Below, in pieces: positions 38,480-48,768 of a DNA stretch of 64,000 nt. A program made the translations under genes and the position numbers. Source of the stretch: Neobacillus terrae (GTDB taxonomy: Bacteria > Bacillota > Bacilli > Bacillales > Cytobacillaceae); the NCBI RefSeq assembly GCF_011393025.1, contig NZ_JAAOEO010000002.1, positions 399,580 through 463,579 of the forward strand, in the 5' to 3' direction. The notes beneath the pieces are model-generated. The model searched no databases. It was not told where the DNA came from and saw only the letters and a list, made by a program, of their open reading frames with translations. The stretch's first letter is position 1. The number at the start of each line of letters is the position of its first letter.

Positions 38480-40486
38480 ATGTTTGAAACTATTGATGAG
38501 TTATCAGTAACGTCTATTCGAACACTTTCAATTGACGCTATCGAAAAAGCAAACTCAGGACACCCAGGTTTGCCAATGGGAGCTGCTCCTATGGCATACA
38601 CACTGTGGACTCGTTTTATGAACCACAATCCAAATAATCCACAATGGTTTAATCGTGACCGCTTTGTTTTATCAGCAGGACATGGTTCCATGCTTTTATA
38701 CAGCTTGCTCCATTTATCAGGCTATAACCTGCCAATGGAAGAGATTAAACAATTCCGCCAATGGGGAAGCAAAACTCCAGGGCACCCAGAATACCATCAC
38801 ACAGAAGGTGTAGAAGCTACTACTGGTCCTCTTGGACAAGGTATTGCTATGGCTGTTGGTATGGCAATGGCAGAACGCCATCTTGCAAGTGTTTATAACA
38901 AAGAAAACTATGAACTTGTAAATCATTTTACATATGCACTTTGCGGAGACGGAGACCTTATGGAAGGCGTTTCAGCTGAAGCTGCTTCTCTTGCAGGCCA
39001 CTTAAAGCTTGGCCGCCTTGTTGTGCTTTATGATTCAAATGATATTTCCCTAGATGGAGAATTATCTCAAGCTTTCTCTGAAAGTGTAAAAGATCGTTTC
39101 CTTGCTTACGGATGGCAATATGTTCGTGTAGAAGACGGAAATAATTTGGACGAAGTGGCAAAAGCAATTGAAGAAGCAAAAGGTGATCTTGATCGTCCAA
39201 CTATTATTGAGGTTAAAACTGTCATTGGTTACGGTTCTCCAAACAGAGCTGGTACTTCAGGTGTTCACGGCGCGCCACTAGGTGAAGATGAACTGAAGCT
39301 TACTAAGGAAGCTTATAAGTGGACTTTCGACCAGGATTTCCATGTTCCTGATGAAGTTTATGCCCACTTCAAAAAAATGATCGTTGAAAATGGCGAGAAG
39401 AAAGAAAAGGAATGGAACGATTCTTTCACTCAATATAAAAACGCATTCCCTGAGCTCGGCAACCAGCTTGAAAAAGCAATGGCAAATGAACTTCCTGAGG
39501 GATGGGACAAGGATATCCCAGTTTATGAAGAAGGAAAAGCAGTTGCAAGCCGTCAATCCTCACATGAAGTGTTAAATGGCATTGCAAAAAATCTTCCAAC
39601 CTTTATTGGTGGTTCTGCAGACCTTGCTGGTTCCAATAAAACCATGATTAAGGGATCTTCCGATTTCTTGCCAGGCTCATTTGAAGGCAAAAACATCTGG
39701 TTTGGTGTTCGTGAATTTGCCATGGGTGCAGCCCTAAATGGTATGGCGCTACACGGCGGTATCAAGGTATTCGGCGGTACATTCTTTGTATTCTCTGACT
39801 ACCTGCGTCCGGCAATCCGACTTGCAGCATTAATGGGACTTCCAGTAACATACGTGTTCACACACGACAGTATTGCTGTTGGTGAAGACGGCCCAACACA
39901 TGAACCAGTTGAACAACTGGCGGCTTTAAGAGCTATGTCAAACCTTTCAATCATTCGTCCTGCGGATGGAAATGAAACAGCTGCAGCTTGGAAGCTTTCT
40001 ATTGAGTCTGAAAACAAGCCAACTGCACTTGTATTAACTCGTCAAAACCTACCAACGATCAAGGATACTGACAAGAATGCTTATGAAGGAGTTTCCAAAG
40101 GAGCTTATGTGATTTCACCTGCTTCTAAAGAAACTGCAGATGCTTTATTGCTTGCAACTGGATCCGAAGTTGGTCTTGCTGTAGAAGCACAAGCAGTACT
40201 TTCTAAAGAAGGTATTGATGTAGCAGTTGTCAGCATGCCTTCATGGGATCGCTTTGAAACTCAGTCCAAGGAATATAAAGAGTCTGTTATTCCTAAAACA
40301 GTGAAGAAGCGCCTTGCAATCGAAATGGGTTCTTCATTTGGCTGGCACAAGTACACAGGTGACGAAGGCGACGTATTGGGTATCGATACCTTCGGAGCAT
40401 CAGCACCAGGAGAAAAAGTAATGGCGGAATATGGATTTACAACTGAAAATGTTGTATCTCGTGTAAAAGCTTTGCTAAATAAATAA
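38480..40486 (+). CDS. tkt: Transketolase
   Basis: A 668-residue thiamine-diphosphate enzyme of the pentose phosphate pathway. The cofactor motif is [20 protein letters not shown]. The pyrimidine-binding domain has the catalytic Glu region [15 protein letters not shown], and [19 protein letters not shown] follows. AAAGGATG precedes the ATG. A possible promoter (TTGTTG-N18-TATAAT) lies just upstream. Position between ynzC and sirA is as in B. subtilis. Confidence 0.98.
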   Translation: MFETIDELSVTSIRTLSIDAIEKANSGHPGLPMGAAPMAYTLWTRFMNHNPNNPQWFNRDRFVLSAGHGSMLLYSLLHLSGYNLPMEEIKQFRQWGSKTPGHPEYHHTEGVEATTGPLGQGIAMAVGMAMAERHLASVYNKENYELVNHFTYALCGDGDLMEGVSAEAASLAGHLKLGRLVVLYDSNDISLDGELSQAFSESVKDRFLAYGWQYVRVEDGNNLDEVAKAIEEAKGDLDRPTIIEVKTVIGYGSPNRAGTSGVHGAPLGEDELKLTKEAYKWTFDQDFHVPDEVYAHFKKMIVENGEKKEKEWNDSFTQYKNAFPELGNQLEKAMANELPEGWDKDIPVYEEGKAVASRQSSHEVLNGIAKNLPTFIGGSADLAGSNKTMIKGSSDFLPGSFEGKNIWFGVREFAMGAALNGMALHGGIKVFGGTFFVFSDYLRPAIRLAALMGLPVTYVFTHDSIAVGEDGPTHEPVEQLAALRAMSNLSIIRPADGNETAAAWKLSIESENKPTALVLTRQNLPTIKDTDKNAYEGVSKGAYVISPASKETADALLLATGSEVGLAVEAQAVLSKEGIDVAVVSMPSWDRFETQSKEYKESVIPKTVKKRLAIEMGSSFGWHKYTGDEGDVLGIDTFGASAPGEKVMAEYGFTTENVVSRVKALLNK

Positions 40487-40573
40487 TTATTTTTCAAACT
40501 AAGCTGTTTCAGAGACTGCCGATAGGGTGGTTTTTGGTACAGCTTTTTTGTTTGGGATTTTAAAAAAGATATT

Positions 40574-40685
40574 CACGCGTGGAAATGTCTCTGCTATGGC
40601 CAAATTCAAGACTTAATGCGCGAAAATATCCCTGCTATGCGTCAAATTCAAGACTTAACGCGCGGAAATTTATCTCATACACGCC
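40574..40685. repeat. Direct repeat of 41-42 bases
   Basis: CTGCTATG recurs at 40591 and 40632, 41 bases apart, each followed by CAAATTCAAGACTTAA and GCGCG. A diverged third partial unit (GGAAATTTATCTCATACACGCC) follows. The block sits between tkt and sirA. No frame or ribosome binding site is present. Confidence 0.75.
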
Positions 40686-40845
40686 AAAACGTTAACCTTA
40701 CGGGCGTGCGGGCTCCGTTTTAGAAGTGTCGCAGACTTCATCCAAAATAAAAAAACTATTGACATATACATGAACACTACACTCTCACACGTGACAAGTT
40801 TTGGAAAAGTCCGCTATAATAAAATAAATAGTTGAATATTATGAA

Positions 40846-40852
40846 TTCGACA
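40846..40852 (-). promoter_or_regulatory. Spo0A box upstream of sirA
   Basis: TTCGACA on the plus strand is TGTCGAA on the minus strand, the consensus Spo0A box. It lies about 90 bases before the sirA start and just after a TATAAT (40815-40820). sirA is a Spo0A-controlled gene in B. subtilis. Confidence 0.65.
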
Positions 40853-40938
40853 TTTTTTTTGCCGCCTTAAGACAAAATTTTTACGAGTCTTTTTTTATAA
40901 TGAAGAAAATAGAGTTGCCTGGCGAAGGAGAGATTGTG

Positions 40939-41379
40939 GTGAGAAAGTATCGGCTATATTTAATAGAAGATGAATTTGCAGCACATTACTTCGGAAGAGA
41001 ACGCATGTTTTTTCAATTGTTCCGGGAAAGTGAATTTTCAAAGGGCGAGTTAAAGTATATAACAGAAAAACAAATTAAGTTCATTACCAAGCCGATACCG
41101 GTACTGCGCGTTCACCAGATGATTCAAAAAAAACTTGGAAATGATAAAGGATTTAGTGCAGAAAATGGCACATATTCCATAGAAATAAGCGGAAAGCTAA
41201 GCAGGGCAACATTGGAAGTCCGTGGAGAGGCAATATATGTTGAAGGTTTAGGAAGCTATGAAGCCGAAACGGTCTTTTTTGAAGTGCTGCGCAAATGTGA
41301 ATCTTCTTTTTTAGCCATCGATCTCGAGAAAAGCCGTTTTGGGTGGCTTAAGCCTATAAAGGAAAGAAAATTTGTCTAA
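40939..41379 (+). CDS. sirA: Sporulation inhibitor of replication SirA (YneE)
   Basis: A 146-residue protein that binds DnaA domain I and blocks re-initiation when sporulation starts. The family core RLYLIEDEFAAHYFGRERMFFQLF is intact. GTG at 40939 was chosen because AAGGAGAG lies eight bases upstream and the family begins here; an in-frame ATG 39 bases earlier lacks a site. Spo0A control is suggested by the box at 40846. Confidence 0.88.
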   Translation: MRKYRLYLIEDEFAAHYFGRERMFFQLFRESEFSKGELKYITEKQIKFITKPIPVLRVHQMIQKKLGNDKGFSAENGTYSIEISGKLSRATLEVRGEAIYVEGLGSYEAETVFFEVLRKCESSFLAIDLEKSRFGWLKPIKERKFV

Positions 41380-41453
41380 ATAAAGGCTGATATTGTATAA
41401 TTGTGCTTTGTTTAGTACACTGTATGTTAGACAACATGAAGGAGGAAATTTAA

Positions 41454-41666
41454 ATGGGAATTAACATTCTAGTTGGTGTCCTGGCTCTGGTAGTCGGTAT
41501 AGCACTAGGATTTTTCATTGCACGTAGATACATGATGACCTACTTGAAGAAAAATCCGCCAATCAATGAACAAATGCTTAAAATGATGATGATGCAAATG
41601 GGTATGAAACCATCCCAGAAGAAGATCAATCAAATGATGGCAGCAATGAACAAACAATCGAAATAA
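41454..41666 (+). CDS. yneF: UPF0154 membrane protein YneF
   Basis: A 70-residue protein with one N-terminal membrane segment (residues 4-24) and a Met/Lys/Gln-rich tail ([19 protein letters not shown]). AAGGAGG precedes the ATG. Function is unknown. It follows sirA as in B. subtilis. Confidence 0.95.
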   Translation: MGINILVGVLALVVGIALGFFIARRYMMTYLKKNPPINEQMLKMMMMQMGMKPSQKKINQMMAAMNKQSK

Positions 41667-41694
41667 TAACGGACAAGCATAATGATACTAGTTC

Positions 41695-41743
41695 TAAAAA
41701 ACCACTTTTTCCGGCTGAAATGCGGGGTAAGGTGGTTTTTTAT
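41695..41743 (+). terminator. Intrinsic terminator after yneF
   Basis: AAAAAACCAC/GTGGTTTTTT hairpin with a long loop. Confidence 0.65.
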
Positions 41744-41847
41744 TTTGAAAAAAATAATGCTAATAATTGGAATTGACTATTGGCTATATAAGTAATAACA
41801 TTGAAAAGGTTTTTTGAAAAGAAGCATCTAGAGGGGAAGAATACATA

Positions 41848-42414
41848 ATGAAAAAGTTTTACAGTGTATTTCTATTGGTTGCCGTCATTTTTCTTTGTGC
41901 TGCATGCCAAAATGCGGACAAGGCAGCGAGGGCAAAGGATAAAACCAAACACAGCGCAGCTCCGGCTAAGGAAGAAAAGAAGATTTATAAGTTAAATGAG
42001 GAAGGCTTTATGAGCAATGCTAAAGGTGAAAAAATATACTCTGTTACCATCAATTCAGTTAAAGAAGTCAAGATACCTGCCGAAGACATGGAATATGTTC
42101 CAAAGGATAGTAAGCAGACTGTTGTGGTGGACTATACCTATAAATATCTGAAAAAAGAGCCTAAAATCAAATCCTTACTGGTATATCAAAGTGATTTAAC
42201 GGTCTATGATAAGAACCAGATGGCTGGAACCCATATCGATTTGCTGGCAAGTGAGTATCCTTTTGATTCTGAGCCTACTGAAATTTTACCGGGCAGGGCA
42301 GCAGAAACACATGGAGCCTACTCGCTTAAAACAGTTTCAGACACAGTGCAAATTGATTTTATTTCTCCATCTTTCCATAAAACACTAACTTTTGAAGCAC
42401 CTATTCAAAAATAA
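41848..42414 (+). CDS. Lipoprotein of unknown function
   Basis: A 188-residue exported protein with a type II signal peptide (residues 1-19) and lipobox LCAAC, with the lipidated Cys at 20. A charged linker and a beta-rich domain follow (VTINSVKEVKIPAEDMEYVP to LTFEAP), resembling DUF4352/DUF5067-type lipoproteins. AGAGGGGAAG precedes the ATG. The function is unknown. Confidence 0.82.
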   Translation: MKKFYSVFLLVAVIFLCAACQNADKAARAKDKTKHSAAPAKEEKKIYKLNEEGFMSNAKGEKIYSVTINSVKEVKIPAEDMEYVPKDSKQTVVVDYTYKYLKKEPKIKSLLVYQSDLTVYDKNQMAGTHIDLLASEYPFDSEPTEILPGRAAETHGAYSLKTVSDTVQIDFISPSFHKTLTFEAPIQK

Positions 42415-42423
42415 TAAAATGTA

Positions 42424-42454
42424 AAAGGCACTCATACTTTATGGGTGCTTTTTT
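42424..42454 (+). terminator. Intrinsic terminator after the lipoprotein gene
   Basis: GCACTCAT/ATGGGTGC hairpin (one G-T pair) with T6. Confidence 0.8.
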
Positions 42455-42510
42455 CGTTTTTAGTAAATTATATATTTTACCTTGTGGTCACTCCGTACAA
42501 GTTATTGTAA

Positions 42511-42680
42511 TCCGGTTCAGCGCCAAGCCCATTCGGGGTCATAAGTCAAATCACTCCAGAAATCAGGACAAGGAGAGTTTCGTCAGCAACCACATAGCAC
42601 GTTGAAAAAAATCTTAGCTTTTTCGAGGATGGTGCGAATTTAGCCTTTCATCATTAAAGTAAGGCGTTTGCACTTTTTGT
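42511..42680. repeat. Interspersed repeat, copy B
   Basis: Similar to copy A (2883-3092) in order and sequence of blocks (TTCGGGGTCATAAG, CAAATCACT, CAGGACAAGG, TTTAGCCTTTCATCAT), but shortened in the middle. It lies upstream of the ABC exporter operon. Confidence 0.7.
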
Positions 42681-42821
42681 ATTACAAGAAAAAATTTTTA
42701 ATCTTTATTATTGCAAAAATATTTGGTAAAATTAAAATTCGGCGATATGGTGTTTTTTTCCTTAGTTTTCCGAAATAAATACATAGAAACAAATCTTCTC
42801 AGGGGGTTACGGAGGCGTTAT

Positions 42822-44573
42822 ATGAAAATATTTTTAGATTTAAAGTGGTTTTTTCAGCAAGAGAAAAAAGCCTATATTTCAGGGGTTTTTCTGCTTTTAG
42901 TGGTTGCGATGCTGCAGCTGGTTCCACCAAAAGTAATTGGGATCATAGCGGATGAAATCAAAGAGGGAACCCTGACAAAGGGTATTCTCATTCAATGGAT
43001 TCTTGTTCTGGCTGGAGCAGGAATCGGTATGTACACCCTTAGATATTATTGGAGAATCATGATATTTGGGTCAGCCGTAAAGCTTTCAAAGCAGCTGAGA
43101 AATAGTCTGTATCAGCATTTTACGACGATGTCGCCGGCATTTTATCAGAAAAGGAGAATTGGCGACTTAATGGCACATGCCACTAATGACCTTTCAGCAA
43201 TTCAGCAGACAGCTGGGGCTGGGGTTCTTACGTTGGTAGACTCTTTATCAACAGGTGGATTTGTGATTCTGGCTATGGCGTTTACGGTCAGCTGGAAGCT
43301 AACATTAATTTGTCTAATTCCTATGCCGGTCATGGTGTTTTTGACCAGCTGGTTTGGAACCATGCTGCACCGCACTTTCCATAAAGCACAGGAAGCTTTC
43401 TCTGACTTAAATGATAAAACACAGGAGAGCATCACCGGTATTAAAGTAATTAAAACGTTTGGACAGGAAAAGGAAGATATTGAAGATTTCCGCAGGCAGT
43501 CTGAGGATGTTGTTCAGAAGAATATTGTCGTGGCAAAAATAGATTCTTTATACGATCCAACCATTTCAATTATTGTCTCTATTTCCTTCTTTCTATCCAT
43601 TGCGATTGGGGCTAAGTATGTTATCAATGGAGATCTGACAATTGGCCAGCTGATTTCTTTTACTACTTATCTAGGTTTGCTTATTTGGCCAATGCTAGCT
43701 TTTGGATGGCTTTTTAATATTGTAGAGCGAGGCCGGGCTTCCTATGACCGGGTTGCTGCTTTGCTTGCTGAAAAGGTCGATATTGAGGATAAGGAAGGCT
43801 TAACGGATGAAGTTCCAAGTGGCGACATTCAATATAATATAGAAGAGTTTACCTATCCAGGTGAAAATGAACCGGTTTTAAGAGATACCCATTTTGAACT
43901 GATGCAGGGAGAGACACTTGGAATTGTCGGCAAAACGGGCTCAGGGAAAACGACTCTATTAAAGCTTCTCATCCGAGAGTTTGATATAACGAAGGGCCAA
44001 ATCATGTTTGGTGATAAAAATATAAGGGATTATAAGCTTGAAAAGTTGCGGGAAGCGATCGGTTATGTCCCCCAGGATCATTTCCTATTTTCAGCGACTA
44101 TTGCAGAAAATATCGCATTTACAGATCCAACTGTTCCCTTTTCGCAGGTTGAAAATGCGGCAAGACTTGCGAATATCCATGATGACATTACACAATTTAC
44201 GGATGGTTATAAAACAGTTGTCGGTGAGCGGGGAGTATCTCTTTCGGGGGGACAAAAGCAGCGGATCTCGATTTCCCGTGCACTTCTGATGAACCCTGAG
44301 GTATTGATATTGGATGACTCATTATCAGCGGTTGATGCCAAAACAGAAGAAGCCATTCTTTCTGCCCTAAAAGCAAATCGGGAAGGCAAAACAACCATCA
44401 TAACCTCTCACCGCCTAAGTGCCATCCAGCATGCTAATTTGATTATTGTCATGGATGAAGGAAGGATAACGGAGCGCGGAACGCATGAGGAATTGATGTT
44501 TGCCGGCGGCTGGTACAAGGAAATGTATTTACGGCAGCAGCTAGAAGAACTGGTAGAGCATGGAGGGCACTAA
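42822..44573 (+). CDS. Heterodimeric ABC exporter, subunit 1 (BmrC/YheI-like)
   Basis: A 583-residue half-transporter with six membrane helices (about residues 17-300) and a nucleotide-binding domain. The latter has Walker A GKTGSGKTT, signature LSGGQKQR and Walker B LILDDSLSAVD. The residue after the Walker B Asp is Asp instead of the catalytic Glu, which is the mark of the degenerate-site subunit in heterodimers such as BmrCD. ATG at 42822 follows ACGGAGG. Its partner begins one base after the stop. A multidrug exporter role is inferred. Confidence 0.9.
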   Translation: MKIFLDLKWFFQQEKKAYISGVFLLLVVAMLQLVPPKVIGIIADEIKEGTLTKGILIQWILVLAGAGIGMYTLRYYWRIMIFGSAVKLSKQLRNSLYQHFTTMSPAFYQKRRIGDLMAHATNDLSAIQQTAGAGVLTLVDSLSTGGFVILAMAFTVSWKLTLICLIPMPVMVFLTSWFGTMLHRTFHKAQEAFSDLNDKTQESITGIKVIKTFGQEKEDIEDFRRQSEDVVQKNIVVAKIDSLYDPTISIIVSISFFLSIAIGAKYVINGDLTIGQLISFTTYLGLLIWPMLAFGWLFNIVERGRASYDRVAALLAEKVDIEDKEGLTDEVPSGDIQYNIEEFTYPGENEPVLRDTHFELMQGETLGIVGKTGSGKTTLLKLLIREFDITKGQIMFGDKNIRDYKLEKLREAIGYVPQDHFLFSATIAENIAFTDPTVPFSQVENAARLANIHDDITQFTDGYKTVVGERGVSLSGGQKQRISISRALLMNPEVLILDDSLSAVDAKTEEAILSALKANREGKTTIITSHRLSAIQHANLIIVMDEGRITERGTHEELMFAGGWYKEMYLRQQLEELVEHGGH

Positions 44574-44574
44574 A

Positions 44575-46368
44575 ATGGAAAAAACAGAAATGCTGACCGA
44601 AAAAGAACAAAGGAAAATCCTTTTCCGGCTGCTATCCTATACAAAACCGTATAAAAAAGATATCATTCTCGCGTTTACGTTCCTTCTGATCACGACGCTT
44701 GGTGATATTGTTGGCCCCTATCTCGTTAAAATTTTTATAGACGATTACCTGACACCGGGCAACCTTGCTTACAAGCCATTGCTCATGCTAGGGATCGCTT
44801 ATATGGGAATACAAGTGGTTAAAATGTTCATCCTTTATTTCCAGCTTGTAAAATTCCAGGAGCTTGCGCTGTTTATTATCCAGCGGCTGCGGATAGACGT
44901 GTTTTCTAAGGTTCAGGCCCTCGGTCTTAAATATTTTGACCGGACGCCGGCAGGAAGTATCGTCTCAAGGGTAACAAATGATACCGAAGCGATTAAGGAT
45001 ATGTTCGTAACCGTACTGGCAACCTTTATTCAGAGCGGATTTTTGCTAACGGGTATATTAATTGCCATGTTCATTCTGAATGTAAAAATGGCGCTTCTAT
45101 GCGTCGTGTTTGTTCCTATTATTATCTTGGTCATGGCAATGTACCGGAAATACAGTTCTAAGTATTATCTCGGTATGAGGGAAAGGCTGAGCCAGATGAA
45201 TGCCAAGCTTAGCGAATCTTTGATGGGAATGTCGATCATTCAGGTATTCCGCCAGGAGAGAAGGCTAAGAAACGAATTTGAGGATATTAATAACCAGCAT
45301 TACGATGCCGGAATGAAAAATATTAAAATTGACGGACTGCTGCTAAGGCCGGCGATCGACCTGATTTATACCTTCGGGCTGATTATGGTATTAAGCTATT
45401 TTGGTATTACGTCTTTCACTGCATCTGTTCAAATCGGGGTGCTGTACGCGTTTATCAATTACCTGGACCGCTTTTTCGAGCCGGTTAATCAGATGATGAT
45501 GCGTCTATCCCTTTTTCAGCAGGCGATTGTTGCAGGTTCAAGGGTGTTTAAGCTTTTGGATGATACCAGCCTTGCACCAGCTCAAATCGTTGACCAGCCA
45601 GTGCAAATCGGGCAGGGAAAAATAGAGTTCCAGAATCTTTCTTTTTCCTATGATGGTAAAAGGGATGTTTTGAAAAATATCTCCTTTACTGCGAATCCCG
45701 GTGAAACCGTGGCCCTCGTTGGCCATACAGGCAGCGGCAAAAGTTCGATTATCAATCTGCTTATGCGCTTTTACGAATTTGAGCGCGGAAAGATTTTAAT
45801 CGACGGTGTTCCTATTCAGGGCTATTCAAAGGATGAATTAAGAGAAAAAATGGGGCTTGTTCTGCAGGATCCGTTCCTCTTCTATGGAACGGTCAAAGAC
45901 AATATTCGCCTCCACGATGAATCGATAACAGACGAAGAGGTAAAGGAAGCTGCCAGATTCGTTCAGGCTGATGCTTTTATCGAAAAACTGGAGGATTCCT
46001 ACGAGCATAAAGTGGTCGAGCGAGGTTCCACTTTTTCAAGCGGCCAGCGTCAGTTGATAGCTTTTGCAAGAACGATGGCAGCCAATCCTAAAATTCTCGT
46101 TTTGGATGAAGCAACAGCCAATATTGATACTGAGACAGAAGAAGCCATTCAGACAGCCCTTGAAAAAATGAGGAGGGGTAGGACAACGATTGCGATTGCC
46201 CACCGCTTGTCCACCATCCAGGATGCGGACTTGATTCTGGTCTTACACCACGGAGAGATTGTTGAGAGAGGAACTCATCAAGAGCTCCTTGCGTTAAGAG
46301 GGCTGTATCATAAAATGTTCCTTCTGCAAAACGGTTCTGTTGAGCGGCTAGAGGATGTAGTGAATTAA
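44575..46368 (+). CDS. Heterodimeric ABC exporter, subunit 2 (BmrD/YheH-like)
   Basis: A 597-residue half-transporter with six membrane helices and a complete ATP-binding domain: Walker A GHTGSGKSS, Walker B LVLDEATANID with the catalytic Glu, and H-loop AHRLST. The signature is FSSGQRQL. In the dimer its Walker B Glu serves the one active ATP site. ATG at 44575 follows GGAGGG. A strong terminator closes the operon. Confidence 0.9.
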   Translation: MEKTEMLTEKEQRKILFRLLSYTKPYKKDIILAFTFLLITTLGDIVGPYLVKIFIDDYLTPGNLAYKPLLMLGIAYMGIQVVKMFILYFQLVKFQELALFIIQRLRIDVFSKVQALGLKYFDRTPAGSIVSRVTNDTEAIKDMFVTVLATFIQSGFLLTGILIAMFILNVKMALLCVVFVPIIILVMAMYRKYSSKYYLGMRERLSQMNAKLSESLMGMSIIQVFRQERRLRNEFEDINNQHYDAGMKNIKIDGLLLRPAIDLIYTFGLIMVLSYFGITSFTASVQIGVLYAFINYLDRFFEPVNQMMMRLSLFQQAIVAGSRVFKLLDDTSLAPAQIVDQPVQIGQGKIEFQNLSFSYDGKRDVLKNISFTANPGETVALVGHTGSGKSSIINLLMRFYEFERGKILIDGVPIQGYSKDELREKMGLVLQDPFLFYGTVKDNIRLHDESITDEEVKEAARFVQADAFIEKLEDSYEHKVVERGSTFSSGQRQLIAFARTMAANPKILVLDEATANIDTETEEAIQTALEKMRRGRTTIAIAHRLSTIQDADLILVLHHGEIVERGTHQELLALRGLYHKMFLLQNGSVERLEDVVN

Positions 46369-46382
46369 TAAATAGATATTAT

Positions 46383-46413
46383 AAAAAGCCTGGGGCGTCC
46401 CCCAGGCTTTTTT
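46383..46413 (+). terminator. Intrinsic terminator after the ABC operon
   Basis: AAAAAGCCTGGGG/CCCCAGGCTTTTTT hairpin. Confidence 0.92.
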
Positions 46414-46490
46414 CGCTAATGAGAATTTACTTGGCGAATGCCAAGTTTTTCTAATCAATTATCATATGAAATTGTCTGACCTTAATTTTT

Positions 46491-46688
46491 TTAAAAATGC
46501 TGCACTTGGACTTTTTTAAGGAATCGTTTATCGTACTCGTTCAAAAGGTGATCAAGTTCCTGGCTGTACTTGATGGCGATGGAGGAACTTAAACCGTTTT
46601 TGGTCGCTATCAGAATTAATTCTGACCGCTTTTTTTCAATAAGCTCTAGTAATTCCTGTTTTAACACGGCCGAAGTTCCTTTCTGCAA
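46491..46688 (-). CDS. Spo0E-like aspartyl-phosphate phosphatase
   Basis: A 65-residue helical hairpin with the family motif SQELDHLLNEYDKRF. It is the second Spo0E-like gene in the window, after 34708-34914. Start at 46688 follows AAAGGAACTTC-like sequence. It probably lowers Spo0A~P, but the substrate cannot be told from sequence. Confidence 0.8.
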   Translation of the reverse strand: MQKGTSAVLKQELLELIEKKRSELILIATKNGLSSSIAIKYSQELDHLLNEYDKRFLKKVQVQHF

Positions 46689-46924
46689 TCTATTAAAATG
46701 GAGTCTAGTGGAAATCCATTTTCAAGCCTTTTCTAGTATACCTGATATTGGTAACCAATTCAAAAGATATATGTAAATAAATATCCAATCAAAGAACCCG
46801 AATTTTGTACAGGGCATTATTAACTAAGTAATTAACTGTGGGACACAAAAGTTTCAAATCAGACATTAACAACTTGGCGTAAGTTTTGTTAAAATGGAGA
46901 CAGTGAACAAAGGAGTTGTTTGAT

Positions 46925-47635
46925 ATGCATACTGATGTGAATTTCTTCCTGGCGCTTGGTGCCGGTTTTTTAAGCTTTATCTCACCATGCTGTCTTCCCC
47001 TGTATCCAGCGTTTCTTTCTTACATAACAGGGATGTCAGTAGGGGAGCTGAAAACAGAAAATGCCATGCTTCAAAAAAGAAGTATTTTGCATACGTTCTT
47101 TTTCCTGATCGGGTTTTCAATTATTTTTGTTGCACTGGGTTTCACAACCTCTTTCCTGGGACGCTTTTTCTATAATTATCAGGATTTAATCCGCCAGCTT
47201 GGTGCCATCTTTATGGTGTTATTCGGATTAATGGTAGTTGGCGTATTTAAACCAGAATTTCTTATGAAGGACCGCCGTCTTGAATTCAAGCACCGTCCTT
47301 CCGGATTCATTGGATCCATCCTGATAGGTATGGCCTTTGCAGCCGGCTGGACGCCTTGTACAGGTCCGATTCTAGGGGCGGTTCTATCCCTTGCCGCAAC
47401 CAATCCTGGCTCAAGTATGCTTTATATGAGCGGTTATATTTTGGGATTTGTGATTCCATTCTTTATCCTTTCATTCTTTATCGGTCGTATGAAATGGATT
47501 CGCCGCAACAGCGCGAAAATCATGATGGTCGGCGGCTATATTATGATCGTAATGGGAATCATGCTGTTCTTTAACTGGCTGACTAAAATCATTATTGCCT
47601 TCCAGAGCTTGTTTGGTGGATTTACAGGCTTCTAA
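46925..47635 (+). CDS. ccdA: Cytochrome c biogenesis protein CcdA
   Basis: A 236-residue membrane protein with six helices that passes reducing power across the membrane to ResA/StoA-type thioredoxins. The redox cysteines are in [11 protein letters not shown] and [11 protein letters not shown]; the first site has two adjacent cysteines. ATG at 46925 follows AAAGGAG; a TTG at 46916 overlaps that site. It is followed by yneI and ccdC as in B. subtilis. Confidence 0.95.
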   Translation: MHTDVNFFLALGAGFLSFISPCCLPLYPAFLSYITGMSVGELKTENAMLQKRSILHTFFFLIGFSIIFVALGFTTSFLGRFFYNYQDLIRQLGAIFMVLFGLMVVGVFKPEFLMKDRRLEFKHRPSGFIGSILIGMAFAAGWTPCTGPILGAVLSLAATNPGSSMLYMSGYILGFVIPFFILSFFIGRMKWIRRNSAKIMMVGGYIMIVMGIMLFFNWLTKIIIAFQSLFGGFTGF

Positions 47636-47782
47636 AAAAGCTTACTGAACAAGGCAAAGCAATAAATTGAAATTATTCAAAAAATCCGATATATTAAAGG
47701 ATATGGTTCTAAAAAAGGCTGAAATTAATAGATTGAAAGATGGCATAGCGGTCTGAATGGATATGCTAGGGGGGTAACGGCA

Positions 47783-48142
47783 TTGGCAAGGATACTTGTA
47801 GTAGACGATGCAAAATTTATGAGAATGACGCTGACCAATATGTTAGAAAAAGCTAACCATGATGTCGTGGGAGAGGCTGAAAACGGCAGCGAGGCAGTAA
47901 AACTTTATGAAGAATTAAAACCAGACCTTGTCACAATGGATGTTACCATGCCTGAGATGAGTGGGCTTGAGGCAGTAAGAAAAATTAAACAGGGCGACCC
48001 CGAAGCGATTATCATCATGTGCTCGGCAATGGGCCAGCAAAAAATGGTGGTAGAAGCAATTGAAACAGGGGCAAAAGATTTTGTTGTAAAGCCTTTTGAT
48101 GAAGGACGGGTACTGGACGCCATAAATAGAGTGCTGAAATAA
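47783..48142 (+). CDS. yneI: CheY-like response regulator YneI
   Basis: A 119-residue stand-alone receiver domain with the acidic pair DD (residues 8-9), phospho-acceptor Asp in TMDVTMPEMSG, and the Lys in FVVKPF. It has no output domain. The start is TTG at 47783 after AGGGGGG. It sits between ccdA and ccdC; its kinase is unknown. Confidence 0.94.
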   Translation: MARILVVDDAKFMRMTLTNMLEKANHDVVGEAENGSEAVKLYEELKPDLVTMDVTMPEMSGLEAVRKIKQGDPEAIIIMCSAMGQQKMVVEAIETGAKDFVVKPFDEGRVLDAINRVLK

Positions 48143-48167
48143 AAAGCCGTTTTTAAGGCTTTTTTCT
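48141..48167 (+). terminator. Intrinsic terminator after yneI
   Basis: AAAAAGCC/GGCTTTTTT hairpin, small stem. Confidence 0.65.
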
Positions 48168-48285
48168 TCTTTAGAGTGAAATTAATTATTACTTAGGTTA
48201 AAATGTATGATATAAAATAGAGTGAAACCAGTTAAATACAGTGTTAATATTCGCTGTCAATTTTATTTCGATAGGGATGATCTAT

Positions 48286-48768
48286 ATGAGCCATGCAGTA
48301 ATTGCTTCTTCTGTTGGTGCTGCCTTGATGGCCGTAGCTGTTATGTTTGTGAGACTGAAAGCTGCAAAAAGACCAGCTTCAGCAAGGAAAATAATTCTTC
48401 CTCCGTTTTTTATGAGCACAGGGGCCCTGATGTATCTTTATCCGCCATTCAGACTGACAGGAATGGAAATCCTAGAGGCCGTTGTAGTGGGAATGTTCTT
48501 TTCCATTTTTCTTATTAAAACTTCTACATTTGAAATCAAAGATAACGGCATTTATCTAAAACGTTCAAAAGCATTTGTTTTTATCCTGATTGGCTTGCTT
48601 ATCATCAGGATTGTTCTAAAGACCATCCTGAGTTCTGAAATTGATGTTACCCAGCTCAGCGGCATGTTCTTCCTGCTGGCGTTCAGCATGATCGTACCTT
48701 GGCGTGTGGCGATGTACCGTAATTATCAAAAGCTATACAGAGAACTTCATAGTGGAAGAAAAGCTTAA
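48286..48768 (+). CDS. ccdC: Cytochrome c biogenesis-associated protein CcdC
   Basis: A 160-residue membrane protein with about five hydrophobic segments, matching the length of B. subtilis CcdC (YneJ). CcdC is linked to ccdA genetically but is not essential for cytochrome c synthesis. ATG at 48286 was chosen for length and an AGGG site nine bases upstream; ATG at 48277 is the alternative. Confidence 0.88.
   Translation: MSHAVIASSVGAALMAVAVMFVRLKAAKRPASARKIILPPFFMSTGALMYLYPPFRLTGMEILEAVVVGMFFSIFLIKTSTFEIKDNGIYLKRSKAFVFILIGLLIIRIVLKTILSSEIDVTQLSGMFFLLAFSMIVPWRVAMYRNYQKLYRELHSGRKA

Noticed and set aside
42711..42821. An N-terminal extension of 37 residues on the first ABC subunit
   Set aside because: The extension has no ribosome binding site, while ATG 42822 follows GGAGG and matches the family start.
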